64,000 bases of DNA from positions 37,540 through 101,539 of the forward strand of contig JAPSFM010000008.1 of the NCBI GenBank assembly GCA_035063885.1, written 5' to 3'. The first letter of the stretch is position 1. Each line of letters opens with the position of its first letter. Shown here in pieces: positions 51,146 to 60,549 of the stretch. This stretch comes from CAADGY01 sp900696665 (GTDB taxonomy: Bacteria > Acidobacteriota > Terriglobia > Bryobacterales > Bryobacteraceae). The notes under the pieces are model-generated. The model did no database searches. It saw only the letters and a program-made list of their open reading frames with translations, and was not told the origin of the DNA. A program made the position numbers and the translations under genes.

Positions 51146-51994
51146 TCAACGTGAGACAGACAAGCGCGCGCCGGCCTCCCGGGCGATGGCCAGTGCCATA
51201 TTCTTCTGGGCAATGCCGGGATCAGCGGCGGATTCATCATAAATCTCGGCCCAGATCAGCTTTCCGCTGCGCACGTCCACCAGCCGCACTGAAGTCCTTA
51301 AGCGATCTCCCAACTTCTGGATGGTCCCTTCCACCAGGACCTCCAACCCCAGAAGGCGCCCCATGAGCGCCATGGAAAAGCCGGCGCGCTGATACCGGCG
51401 AACGGTACCGGGTGAGACGACCTGTACGCCGTTCAGCTTCGACAGGCTGGCTGCCAGCACTTCGTTGAACCCCTGGGAAAATCCGTCGCCGTCCATGCCG
51501 GGACAGAGGCACTCGAACGGTGCGACCGCCAAGTTGGCGGATCTGCCGCCATCGGGCAGATAGCGGGAAGGGACGTAGAACTGGTAGTGCACAAACCCGC
51601 CGAGCCCAAGAACGCACAGAAGGAGAATGAGCCAGCGCCGGTAGGCGTGCCACCGCAGCGCTGGCGGGCGCGCTCCTGGCAGCCCTGGCGTGGAGACCGG
51701 TGCGGCGAAGCGGTATCCCCGGCGCGGGATCGTCTCAATATAGGGATTTGCTTCGGATTCGTCTTCGAGGGCCTTCCGCAGCAACGAGATGTTCCGCGCC
51801 AGCCCTACATCTTCGACGTTGGTGCCGGGCCACACCAACTTCATCAGCTCGGCTTTTTCTACGATACGTCCCCGCCGCTCCAACAGAACATGAAGGGTGT
51901 CAGCAGCCTTCGGGACGAGCGGCACGATCTCGCCCGCGCGGAACAGCAACCGCTGCTCCGCGTCGTAGCGGAAAGGTCCAAAGTCATATGTCAT
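51146..51994 (-). CDS. CadC-like winged-helix transcription regulator
   Basis: The protein has 282 residues. Residues ~1-95 form an OmpR/PhoB-type winged helix: 'YDFGPFRYDAEQRLLFRAGE', 'LVPKAADTLHVLLERRG', 'LMKLVWPGTNVEDVGLARNI' and 'YIETIPRRGYRF'. One transmembrane helix follows (LILLLCVLGLGGFVHY). The outer C-terminal domain is TolB/FlgO-like: 'LAVAPFECLCPGMDGDGFSQ' and 'LLGLEVLVEGTIQKLGDRLR'. Such proteins sense signals outside and bind DNA inside. It is divergent from the IorB-like gene and is a candidate regulator of it. Confidence 0.85.
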   Translation of the reverse strand: MTYDFGPFRYDAEQRLLFRAGEIVPLVPKAADTLHVLLERRGRIVEKAELMKLVWPGTNVEDVGLARNISLLRKALEDESEANPYIETIPRRGYRFAAPVSTPGLPGARPPALRWHAYRRWLILLLCVLGLGGFVHYQFYVPSRYLPDGGRSANLAVAPFECLCPGMDGDGFSQGFNEVLAASLSKLNGVQVVSPGTVRRYQRAGFSMALMGRLLGLEVLVEGTIQKLGDRLRTSVRLVDVRSGKLIWAEIYDESAADPGIAQKNMALAIAREAGARLSVSR

Positions 51995-52237
51995 CCGACA
52001 GAGGTAATTGTAGCGGAGCGTCTTGAGGGAAGGGTGGCGGGTTACTCGATGTCTTGGGCGGGGGGGAGGCGATCAGGGACAAAAACATGCCCGCAATGCT
52101 GATCAGCGCCAGAACCCCGAACAGATGGATGACGACCATAACTCCCTCCTCTGTTCACTAACGCGCAATTTGTTCCCGATTCAGGTCAAAACTGTGACTT
52201 TGCCGCCAGTGCCGATCTGGCCCGTCTTTGCCTATCT

Positions 52238-52265
52238 TTGTACTTCCCACCGAATGGGGTACAAT
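52238..52265 (+). promoter_or_regulatory. Predicted promoter of the IorB-like gene
   Basis: TTGTAC (52238-52243) and TACAAT (52260-52265) are 16 bp apart. The predicted transcript start near 52272 lies about 20 nt before the ATG at 52293 and excludes an upstream in-frame ATG at 52254. The rest of the 298-bp divergent intergenic region shows nothing else I can support. Confidence 0.45.
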
Positions 52266-52292
52266 CCGGATCAGCCACCGGGCCGGGCGCCC

Positions 52293-54413
52293 ATGACCGA
52301 TTCTTTGAAACAGCGCTATATCTTCGAAGTGGAACCCGAACGCTACGAGTTGTTTGCCGCGCCTGCCTGCGAACTCGCCGTTACGCGCCGGGATCTGTGG
52401 AAATTGCTGGGGGCGGGGCTTCTGCTGACTGTGATGGAACCTCCGGCGGCAGGTTTGGCGCCCGTTACCACCCGAATCCATGTCGCAGAAAATGGCCGGA
52501 TCACGCTGCTCACGGGTAAGGTGGACATGGGCCAAGGCCTGCGTACCTTGCTCACGCAGGTTGCCGCGGAGGAACTGCGCACCGCAACCTCGTCTATCCG
52601 GTTGATGACAGGTGACACGGCACTGACGCCGGACGACGGCGGCACTTGGGGCAGCCTGACCACGCCCGAGACCGTTCCACTTGTCCGCTCCGCCGCAGTA
52701 CGAACCCGGCAGAAGCTGATCGAGATTGCGGCGGCAAAATGGCGCATTGCGTCTGCAGAACTTATGGCCGAAGATGGCCAGGTTCGCGATCCCGCGGGGC
52801 GCACCTTCAGCTATGGCGAATTAGCGGGCGCCGGCGTCGACAATCCGAAGACAGCGCACGAGGCGCCGCCAACGCCGCCGGCCGGGTGGCGTATTTGCGG
52901 AACGGATCATCCCGCGGTGCTGGGGCGCGAGATCGTGACGGGGGCGCTTCATTATTCGAGCGATCAGCGTGTTCCCGGAATGCTGCACGGCGCCTTGGTC
53001 CGGCCGCCAGCTCACCGCGCCACGCTGTTGTCCTATACGGCGCCTCCAGACCGCGCCCTCGAAAATGTCCGCGTCGTACACGATGGCGATTTGCTTGGAG
53101 TGGTGGCAGCGGACGAGGAATCCGCCCGCCGCGCGGCATCCTTCATTCGCGCAGAGTGGAAGACGAAGCCGCTCGTGCCCTTCCCTGCCCTGATGGCACA
53201 TTTTAAGAAGACGGCCAGGCCGCCTCAGTTGCAGGCTGGGTCGCGCTATCCGGCCATCGTCGAAAAGGGCAACGTCCCAAGCGCCCTGGAGCGTTCACAT
53301 ACACGTTACATCTCCAGTTATTCGCTCGCCTACATCGCTCACGCGCCGCTTGAAACAAGGTCGGCCATTGCCGAATGGACCAAGGATGCGGGTGGAGAGA
53401 AGCTCACCGTGCGCTACGCCGGCCAGGCGCCGTTTCTGGTGAGAATGGAACTGGCCGAAGCTTTTCGCCTTCCGGAAGACAGGGTGCGCGTGATATCCGG
53501 CGAAATCGGCGGTGCATACGGCGGCAAACAGCGCGGCGAAGTTGCACTCGAGGCGGCGCGGTTGGCCAAGGCGGCCGGAGCCCCCGTCCGGGTCCACTGG
53601 ACCAGAGAAGACGAATTCCGTTCGAGCTACTTCCGTCCCGCCGGTTTGGTGGAAGTGACAAGCGGATGCGATGCGCGCGGGAAGATCGTCGCTTGGGATT
53701 TCCACAACTACAACTCCGGTGCTAGTTCGCTGGCGCCGCCCTACGCCATTGCCGACTACTATTGCGGTTATCATCGCAGCGATTCGCCGCTGCGGCAGGG
53801 CTCCTACCGATCGCTGGCAGCGGTCGCCAACACGTTCGCGCGGGAAATGCACATTGCCGAACTTGCGGACCGGCACAAGGCTGACCCGTTGGAGTTCCGC
53901 CTTCGCAATCTGGATAACAGCCGAATGCGCGCGGTGCTGGAGCGCGCGGCAGAACACTTCGGCTGGGGCCGGCAAAAAAGCGGAAACGGCACCGGATACG
54001 GTCTTGCTTGTAACCTGGAGAAGGAAGGTCACCTCGCGGTGTTCGTCGAAGTTGAAACCAATGGCCGGCGCACGAAGGTACGGAAGATGACCGCCGCCGC
54101 GGATTTCGGCGCAATTCTAAATCCTGGCAACCTTCGCAATCAGATCGAGGGTGCGTTGATTCAGGGCATCGGCGGCGCACTGTTCGAACGCATCGACTAT
54201 GACGAAAAGAACGTCCGCAATGCGTCGTTCTCCGAGTACCGCGTCCCGCGTTTCTCGGACACGCCCGAAATTGAAGTGATCCTCATCGACCGCCGTGAGA
54301 TCCAGTCCGCCGGCGCGGGCGAAGCCCCGATCACGCTGGCGGCACCCGCTATCGGTTCGGCCTTGCATGCGGCGACGGGGCGATGGGTCCGCTCGATGCC
54401 GATGTTTGGGTGA
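52293..54413 (+). CDS. IorB-type molybdenum hydroxylase large subunit with Tat-like signal
   Basis: The protein has 706 residues from the ATG at 52293. It belongs to the xanthine dehydrogenase superfamily, isoquinoline 1-oxidoreductase beta-subunit type. A twin-arginine stretch, 'VTRRDLWKLLGAGLLLTVME', lies at residues ~30-50 after a hydrophilic leader. Molybdopterin-related motifs: 'LLTGKVDMGQGLRTLLTQ' near the N-terminus, as is usual in this circularly rearranged subgroup, then 'GEIGGAYGGKQRGEVALE', 'RQGSYRSLAAVANTF' and 'GAGEAPITLAAPAIGSAL' with the active-site glutamate. The [2Fe-2S] subunit that should accompany it is not adjacent. The following GMC genes are on the same strand, 21 bp away. 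Confidence 0.87.
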   Translation: MTDSLKQRYIFEVEPERYELFAAPACELAVTRRDLWKLLGAGLLLTVMEPPAAGLAPVTTRIHVAENGRITLLTGKVDMGQGLRTLLTQVAAEELRTATSSIRLMTGDTALTPDDGGTWGSLTTPETVPLVRSAAVRTRQKLIEIAAAKWRIASAELMAEDGQVRDPAGRTFSYGELAGAGVDNPKTAHEAPPTPPAGWRICGTDHPAVLGREIVTGALHYSSDQRVPGMLHGALVRPPAHRATLLSYTAPPDRALENVRVVHDGDLLGVVAADEESARRAASFIRAEWKTKPLVPFPALMAHFKKTARPPQLQAGSRYPAIVEKGNVPSALERSHTRYISSYSLAYIAHAPLETRSAIAEWTKDAGGEKLTVRYAGQAPFLVRMELAEAFRLPEDRVRVISGEIGGAYGGKQRGEVALEAARLAKAAGAPVRVHWTREDEFRSSYFRPAGLVEVTSGCDARGKIVAWDFHNYNSGASSLAPPYAIADYYCGYHRSDSPLRQGSYRSLAAVANTFAREMHIAELADRHKADPLEFRLRNLDNSRMRAVLERAAEHFGWGRQKSGNGTGYGLACNLEKEGHLAVFVEVETNGRRTKVRKMTAAADFGAILNPGNLRNQIEGALIQGIGGALFERIDYDEKNVRNASFSEYRVPRFSDTPEIEVILIDRREIQSAGAGEAPITLAAPAIGSALHAATGRWVRSMPMFG

Positions 54414-54434
54414 GGAATGTGATGGAATGACGGT

Positions 54435-56150
54435 ATGCCGCAATCTCAGAGGGATGCTGAGGTTTTTGACGTTGTCGTAATCGGATCGGGAGCGGGTGGC
54501 GGGACTGTGGCGCATGTGCTGACTCGCATGGGCATCCGTGTTGCGCTGCTGGAGGCCGGCCCGATGCTCCATCCAGCCCAGGATTTTCTTGAGCACAAGT
54601 GGCCCTATGAGTACGGCCATCGCGGTGCGGGAGATGGCGGCGCCTCCTATTTCGGCCGCGGCAAGCCTTTCGGATTTTTTTCCACCACCAGCGGCGGATG
54701 GGAGTTGGAGGGAGAGCCCTACACGCTTGGTGAAGGCACCAAGTTCCGGTGGTTCCGTTCGCGGATCATCGGCGGGCGGACGAACCACTACGGCCGTATG
54801 TCGTTCCGTTTCTCGGATTATGATTTCCAACCGCACTCGCGAGACGGGCTGGGTACGGATTGGCCCATCACATACGAAGACATTGCGCCTTACTACGATA
54901 AGGCCGAGGCGTTCATCGGCATTGCCGGGAGCCGCGAAGGTATTCGCAGCGCACCCGACGGCGTATTTCTTCCACCACCCCCTCCAAAAGCGCACGAAGT
55001 TCTTATCAAGAAGGCGAGCGAAAAGCTTGGCATTCCTTGCATACCCAATCGCCGCGCCGTCATCACGAAGAACCTGAACGGCCGGCCGGCCTGCCATTAT
55101 TGCGGCCAGTGCGAGCGCGGATGCATCACCGCCTCCAACTATTCATCGAGCCAGGTGCAGATCTTTCCAGCGCTGAAGACAGGCAAGCTGAAGATTTTCG
55201 AGCTTGCCATGGCACGAGAGGTGTTGCTCGACGAAACGGGAAAGGCCTCCGCCGTATCCTACATCGACAAACGGACCCGCCGCGAAAAACGCATCCGGGG
55301 CCGCGTCATTGTTCTCGCGGCAAGTGCGTGCGAATCGGCGCGGCTGCTTCTGAACTCCCGTTCCAGCCGGTTCCCGGACGGTCTGGCAAACAGCTCCGGG
55401 CTGGTGGGGCGCTATTTGATGGATACGGTTGGGCTCGCGCTGGGCGGATATGTCCCGGCGCTCGAAGGCATGCCGCGCTACGACACGGACGGCTATGGCG
55501 GGGCACACCTCTACATGCCCTGGTTCGGGCTTGGCAAAGAAAGGGAACTAGGATTTCCGCGCGGGTATCACATCGAAATCGGCGGTGGGTATGACATGCC
55601 CTCCGTCGGCTCGTTTCACGGAATGATTCGCCGGCATGGGTACGGCAAGAAGCTTAAGGAAAGCATTCGTCGCGAATACGGCGCTTTCGTAGCCTTTGCC
55701 GGCAGGGGAGAAATGATCCCGAATCATCTCAGCTATTGCGAGATCGATCCCAAGGTGGTGGACAAATGGGGCATTCCCGTGCTGCGATTCCATTTCCGCT
55801 GGAGCGACTATGAGTTGAAGCAGGCGCGGCATATGCAACAGACGTTCGCCGCAATCATTGAAACCATGGGCGGGCGCGTGACCGGAACATTCGCCCGGGC
55901 GGACGATAGCGTACCGATATCGGTGCCCGGAGAGATTATTCACGAAGTTGGAACCGCGCGCATGGGAACGAGCGCGAAGAACTCCGTGCTGAACGGGTAT
56001 TGTCAGGCACACGATGTGAAAAACCTGTTCGTGGTGGACGGCGCATCGTTCGTGAGCAATCCCGATAAGAACCCGACGCTGACCATCAACGCCCTGGCCT
56101 GGCGCGCTTCTGACTACATGGCCGAAGAGATGCGAAAGGGGAACCTCTGA
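54435..56150 (+). CDS. GMC-family FAD oxidoreductase (gluconate dehydrogenase-like)
   Basis: The protein has 571 residues. The FAD motif is 'VVVIGSGAGGGTVAHVLTRM' and GMC hallmarks are 'RIIGGRTNHYGRMSFRFSD', a four-cysteine patch 'ACHYCGQCERGCITASNYSS', and the C-terminal 'EVGTARMGTSAKNSVLNGYC' and 'NPTLTINALAWRASDYM'. The pairing with a subunit-3 gene marks it as the flavoprotein of a periplasmic sugar or alcohol dehydrogenase. No signal is visible on this subunit, so export probably depends on its partner. No cytochrome subunit follows. The stop overlaps the next ATG (TGATG). Confidence 0.9.
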   Translation: MPQSQRDAEVFDVVVIGSGAGGGTVAHVLTRMGIRVALLEAGPMLHPAQDFLEHKWPYEYGHRGAGDGGASYFGRGKPFGFFSTTSGGWELEGEPYTLGEGTKFRWFRSRIIGGRTNHYGRMSFRFSDYDFQPHSRDGLGTDWPITYEDIAPYYDKAEAFIGIAGSREGIRSAPDGVFLPPPPPKAHEVLIKKASEKLGIPCIPNRRAVITKNLNGRPACHYCGQCERGCITASNYSSSQVQIFPALKTGKLKIFELAMAREVLLDETGKASAVSYIDKRTRREKRIRGRVIVLAASACESARLLLNSRSSRFPDGLANSSGLVGRYLMDTVGLALGGYVPALEGMPRYDTDGYGGAHLYMPWFGLGKERELGFPRGYHIEIGGGYDMPSVGSFHGMIRRHGYGKKLKESIRREYGAFVAFAGRGEMIPNHLSYCEIDPKVVDKWGIPVLRFHFRWSDYELKQARHMQQTFAAIIETMGGRVTGTFARADDSVPISVPGEIIHEVGTARMGTSAKNSVLNGYCQAHDVKNLFVVDGASFVSNPDKNPTLTINALAWRASDYMAEEMRKGNL

Positions 56151-56758
56151 TGACGCGGCGGCATCTGCTCGAAACCATCGCCGCAGGGCTGACCGGTGCG
56201 GTTGAGGCTCCGATAAGCCTGGAGGCGGCTCAACACGTGCACAATGCCGCGGAACAGGAAAAACGAGCCTCTGGCCGTTACACGCCAAAATTCTTGAACG
56301 AGCACGAATACAGGACCGTGCAGCGGCTCGCGGAATTGATCGTGCCGGCCGACGATGTCTCAGGCAGCGCAGTGGATGCCGGCGCGCCGGAATTTATCGA
56401 TTTGCTGTGCAGCGGGAGCCAGGAACTCGGAGACATCTACTCGGGCGGTCTGTTGTGGCTGGACAGTCTCATGCTCCGGCGTTATGCCAACACATTCTTG
56501 GATGCTACGCCAAAGCAGCAGACCGGGATCATGGATGAGTTGGGTGCTGCCGCACGCTCAAAAGACGCGCCCGGCGAACTGGCTCCCGGCTTGCGCTTTT
56601 TCGATTGGGTATTGAAGATGACCGTCGATGCCTTCTACACGAGTCCCATCGGGATTAAAGATATCGGTTTTCAAGGCAACGGGGTGAAATCGGAGTACAT
56701 AGTGCCCGCCGAAGCGATCGAATACGCCCTGAAGCGAAGTCCGTTGTGGAAGAGTTGA
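56150..56758 (+). CDS. Gluconate 2-dehydrogenase subunit 3 family protein
   Basis: The protein has 202 residues. The N-terminus 'MTRRHLLETIAAGLTGAVEA' looks like a Tat signal. The family core is 'FLNEHEYRTVQRLAELIVPA' and 'DAGAPEFIDLLCSGSQEL', with the C-terminal 'YTSPIGIKDIGFQGNGV'. Subunit 3 of gluconate dehydrogenase carries the export signal and helps secretion of the flavoprotein. The 1-bp overlap with the GMC gene fits this. Confidence 0.9.
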   Translation: MTRRHLLETIAAGLTGAVEAPISLEAAQHVHNAAEQEKRASGRYTPKFLNEHEYRTVQRLAELIVPADDVSGSAVDAGAPEFIDLLCSGSQELGDIYSGGLLWLDSLMLRRYANTFLDATPKQQTGIMDELGAAARSKDAPGELAPGLRFFDWVLKMTVDAFYTSPIGIKDIGFQGNGVKSEYIVPAEAIEYALKRSPLWKS

Positions 56759-56776
56759 ACCGGGGCGCGCGGTGAT

Positions 56777-57223
56777 TCACCAGCGCCCGAAACGGTCCCC
56801 GTAGTAGCCGTACGAGTCGTCCCGGCCGTCACGCAGATTACGCAGTATTTCGATATTGCGCGCCAGAGCCGATTTCATCCGGCGGCTGATCTGATCCGAA
56901 CCCACCAGCCGCTTCATCTCGTCGATCGCTCCATCGAGGCGGTCCTTGTCGAACTTGCCACGCCGGCCGTTGTATTCGAAGCGCTCCAGGTTGTAGATGG
57001 TGTCGCGGAACAGATCGCGCTTTTCACTATCGACACGGGGGGCGGCGATGCGCGCCATTGCCTGCACGTCGCGTTTCACGCGCCTTACCACATCCGCCCC
57101 ATAGTAGCCGCCGCGATTCCGGTTGTAACGGTAATCGTCGCGGTATCTGCCCTGAGCCCAACCCGGCGATTGCATCAGGAGGGCACCAAACCCGATTGCG
57201 ATCAATATGTTTTTTGCAGTCAT
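56777..57223 (-). CDS. Exported Arg/Tyr-rich hypothetical protein
   Basis: The protein has 148 residues with a signal peptide (KNILIAIGFGALLMQSPGWA). The mature part starts with Arg/Tyr/Asn-rich low complexity ('RYRDDYRYNRNRGGYYGAD') followed by a helical domain ('FRDTIYNLERFEYNGRRG' and 'RMKSALARNIEILRNLRDGR') and ends with another Tyr/Gly/Asp-rich segment. It is likely periplasmic. No family is recognised. It is convergent with the dehydrogenase subunit gene. The 194 bp beyond its start, up to 57417, show no clear site. Confidence 0.7.
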   Translation of the reverse strand: MTAKNILIAIGFGALLMQSPGWAQGRYRDDYRYNRNRGGYYGADVVRRVKRDVQAMARIAAPRVDSEKRDLFRDTIYNLERFEYNGRRGKFDKDRLDGAIDEMKRLVGSDQISRRMKSALARNIEILRNLRDGRDDSYGYYGDRFGRW

Positions 57224-57417
57224 GGCGGCTCACCAAATCAGATTGACGCGCGGCGTGCGATCCGGTTACCACTCAAAAAGCACGTTAGGCCGGAGCACAC
57301 GTTCACAAGTCTGCGGGATAGGGCTAAGAGGCTGGAGTGCTTACAGTTAGCAAATGAATAAGGGGCTGGAACACCCGGAAACGCCACGCGCGTCGTGTAA
57401 CATCGAGACGGCCAGTT

Positions 57418-60400
57418 ATGCCTGAGCGGATCTACAAATTGCAGCCCGACCGAACTCTGGCACTACGCGGATTCGACGACCTTGGCGCGAGCGCCGCCCT
57501 CCATTCGGCGACCTCGAACAGCTTCAAGGTAAGCGGTATCTTTCGCGACGCGGCGGACTTTGCCGTGCTGATTCTGTACGATGCCGACAACTTCTACGAA
57601 CACCCGCGTATCAAGTATCTGCCCGATTTCGAGTTCGACGGGCTCACCCTCGAATTCGATGTGCGCTATACGGGACTGACGCCGCTCGACTCCACGAAAT
57701 ACCCAACCATCGATTGGGCGTTTCTGGACGTCATAACGGAAAGTGGCGACAAAGTGCAAATCCGGCTGTACGATGCGGACCCGGCCAAGACGCGCGCGGT
57801 CGTACAAAGCGGGCAGCGAACCTATGCCGAGTGCAGCTTCAGGGTTGAGGACAACGGCCTGAAAGAGTTTGACCGGCTGACACTCTGGTATCAGAATCTC
57901 TGGTTCGACTACATAGTGGATAAGGTCGAATGCGTGTTCGCATTTGAAGGCAAGGGAGCGGGCACGTTGCACACTGTTACCGTGGCCGGCGTAGCCTATT
58001 CTTACCTCGAGCAAACCGGCGACACCAACACCTCGGTTGCGTTAGGAGTGATCGCATCGCTCGCGAGTTGCCCGGAAGTTCGCGCCACCCAGGACAGCGG
58101 CGCAGCCAACCAGGTGCTGCTTCGTGCCAAGCGCGACGATGGTGCCGGCTTTGCCGTCTCGTCGTCATCCTCAACTACGAACTTTACGCTATACGGGGTG
58201 GGAGCGAACACAGTCGCCCGCAAACTTGCCGATGCCATCAACAACGCGAATTGGCCCGCCATTAACGCGGAAATTCCTTTGCGAGCGGAGGTGTCCGGAC
58301 CGGTCATTCGAATCATTGCTCAAACGCCCGGCGAGGAAGGCAACATGCTATCGATGTACTCGCTGTCCAAGAATGAGCAACTTCGAACCACGGAGGAAAC
58401 TGCTACATTTACTGGCGGAACGTCGGATGTAACCTGGCATGTGAAGCTCGATTTCTCGAAAATCGCGCTCGAGTTGGAGAAGCCGGAACTGACACGCATC
58501 CGGCTGATGTGGCTCACGTTCGCACCAAAGATCGCCAACTCGGCGGCATACCTGGATACGGAATGGGAAGCCGTCTTTTCCAACTGGACAGTAAGCGGGC
58601 CCGAAGACCGGCGGCGGCTGAAGGTGGCGGCGCCGGGCAGCGTGCGGACTGAAGAGAGCGCCCCCGAATGCGTGTATAGCGGCGACTGGAAGATTGAATC
58701 CACAGATAAACAGGAAACAGGCCACCTGGGGCCGGACGAAACTAAACCCGGTTCCGGATTCTATTCAGGCGGGTTTGCCATGCGCGCGTCGAAGCAGGGC
58801 GATTCGGTAACCGTGAAATACACCTGCCCCGCTGCGCACGACTTGTATCTCGGCACGTCGCTTTATAGCGATCGTGGCGCAGTTGCCGTCCGTCTCGACG
58901 GCACGCACGTAAAAGACATAGATTGTTTTATCAACAACGAACCGGCTGTCAGCACGCGGCGCTTGATCCGCGAGCATGTTCCGGCGGGGACGCACACGGT
59001 TGTGATCGCGGTTATCACGGAGGGAAAGCCGTTTGTTTTCGATTTCCTGGAGGCTGCAATTACCGGCGATGTGCCGGACTCGTTGCCGCCGGGCGCGGAG
59101 ATATCTCCCGCGCTCGATTACTCGACCGACCATACGTACAAGCTTTCACCCGCGCGGCTGATGTGGATCTTCGACAAGCTTGGATTCACTGCGCCCATGA
59201 ATGAGTACATGGGGGTGTTCTGGTGGAATCAGCGGCGAAGGGTGGGCGCGGTGATGCCGCAGGCACAGGTGATGTTTTCCGGATCGTTCGCGGAAGGCGA
59301 TACCGTCAAGTTAGTGTTTGGCGTGGACGAACCCGAAGCTCCCGCGTTGCGGTTGGCAAAGACGGTCTTCCCGGGGGAAACTCCCGCTGGTATCGCGCGG
59401 CATTTCAAGCAGTACATCAATGGACAGTCGGTGGTTGCATGGGCGGAAGTGAACGCGAATGTGCTGACCATCACGGCCCGTTCGGCGAAGCCGGCATACC
59501 TGGTTGAGCTCGATAAGGAACTTTCGCCGGGTTCACAAGGGCAAGTGGAGATCACCGGCTCGCTAAGTACCGGAAATGCCGGAACCTGGGAAGTGGACCC
59601 TTCACAGACGCCGGCGTTGAACCGGGGCGCTCGCGACTGGCACCGCAACCTCTTCCAGGAATGCGCACAGCGGAGTCGTGAGATTGTTGTGGCTTGTTCC
59701 ATGGAACTGGTTCATCCGCCGGATGGGTTTGGAGCAGTCTACCTGGACAGCAAAGTAGTAGAAACGGACATTGGATTCGGGCAGTTAAAATCCACGCATT
59801 GCGCGTTTGTTCCGCCGATGCTCGACTATCAGAAGGCGGTGTACACGGCCATTGCGGATCTGATGGCACAGTCGGGAATTACGCCGAATCTTCAGTTCGG
59901 CGAGTTCCTTTGGTGGTTTTTCACAAACCGCAACCCGGAAAATCCGGATGGTGGAATGGCCTACTACGACGAGTACACGAAAGCGGCGGCACAGGCCGCT
60001 TTGGGGCGGCCGTTGACAGCATTCTTTGCGCCGACGGATGATCCGGACGTGAACGGCGGTGAGGATGTGCAGTTTCTGCAGACGCGTTTGCGGGACTACG
60101 TAGCCGCCCTGGCGTCGCATATTCGTGCGCAGTATCCGAATGCGCGAATCGAACTTTTGTTTCCCTATGACGTGAATCACCCGCAGCCGGCGGGTGTGCA
60201 CAACCTGGGCGGGCGCTTGAACCGTAAGGTGAATCTTCCGGTGGAATGGGAGCGGAAGGAGACGAGTCCTTTCGACCGGCTGAAAATGGAGGCGCTCGAT
60301 TTCGGCGCCTGGTCGCGCGACCTGAACCTGGCGACTACGGCGATCCGCTTTCCGCTGGACCTCGGATGGCCGGAAGATTCCATCCGCCACCTGGTTCCAA

Positions 60401-60549
60401 TCTTTCGCGGCGGCTATCCATGGAACAAAGAAGTGGAACTGGCGCTAAAAGCCGGAATTCCCGTGGTAAACCTGTGGGCGTTTGATCACGTCTGCTTGTA
60501 CGGGATGGTTCTGAACGAGACCAAAGGCCGGTCGCTGTTCATGGGGTAG
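57418..60549 (+). CDS. Large multidomain protein with phage-structural-like modules
   Basis: The protein has 1043 residues and no signal peptide. Residues ~1-180 are a beta-sandwich-like domain ('GLTLEFDVRYTGLTPLD'). Residues ~183-330 hold a module typical of phage tail proteins: 'HTVTVAGVAYSYLEQTGDT', 'ANQVLLRAKRDDGAGFAVS' and 'TVARKLADAINNANWPAINA'. A related module recurs at ~615-710 ('GDTVKLVFGVDEPEA', 'TPAGIARHFKQYING', 'NVLTITARSAKPAYLVEL'). Residues ~730-1043 look like a TIM-barrel glycoside-hydrolase-type domain ('MELVHPPDGFGAVYLDSK', 'LQFGEFLWWFFTNRNPENPD', 'NARIELLFPYDVNHPQPAG'). Similar proteins are, from memory, labelled non-contractile tail sheath proteins. No other phage gene is near. 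Confidence 0.7.
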   Translation: MPERIYKLQPDRTLALRGFDDLGASAALHSATSNSFKVSGIFRDAADFAVLILYDADNFYEHPRIKYLPDFEFDGLTLEFDVRYTGLTPLDSTKYPTIDWAFLDVITESGDKVQIRLYDADPAKTRAVVQSGQRTYAECSFRVEDNGLKEFDRLTLWYQNLWFDYIVDKVECVFAFEGKGAGTLHTVTVAGVAYSYLEQTGDTNTSVALGVIASLASCPEVRATQDSGAANQVLLRAKRDDGAGFAVSSSSSTTNFTLYGVGANTVARKLADAINNANWPAINAEIPLRAEVSGPVIRIIAQTPGEEGNMLSMYSLSKNEQLRTTEETATFTGGTSDVTWHVKLDFSKIALELEKPELTRIRLMWLTFAPKIANSAAYLDTEWEAVFSNWTVSGPEDRRRLKVAAPGSVRTEESAPECVYSGDWKIESTDKQETGHLGPDETKPGSGFYSGGFAMRASKQGDSVTVKYTCPAAHDLYLGTSLYSDRGAVAVRLDGTHVKDIDCFINNEPAVSTRRLIREHVPAGTHTVVIAVITEGKPFVFDFLEAAITGDVPDSLPPGAEISPALDYSTDHTYKLSPARLMWIFDKLGFTAPMNEYMGVFWWNQRRRVGAVMPQAQVMFSGSFAEGDTVKLVFGVDEPEAPALRLAKTVFPGETPAGIARHFKQYINGQSVVAWAEVNANVLTITARSAKPAYLVELDKELSPGSQGQVEITGSLSTGNAGTWEVDPSQTPALNRGARDWHRNLFQECAQRSREIVVACSMELVHPPDGFGAVYLDSKVVETDIGFGQLKSTHCAFVPPMLDYQKAVYTAIADLMAQSGITPNLQFGEFLWWFFTNRNPENPDGGMAYYDEYTKAAAQAALGRPLTAFFAPTDDPDVNGGEDVQFLQTRLRDYVAALASHIRAQYPNARIELLFPYDVNHPQPAGVHNLGGRLNRKVNLPVEWERKETSPFDRLKMEALDFGAWSRDLNLATTAIRFPLDLGWPEDSIRHLVPIFRGGYPWNKEVELALKAGIPVVNLWAFDHVCLYGMVLNETKGRSLFMG

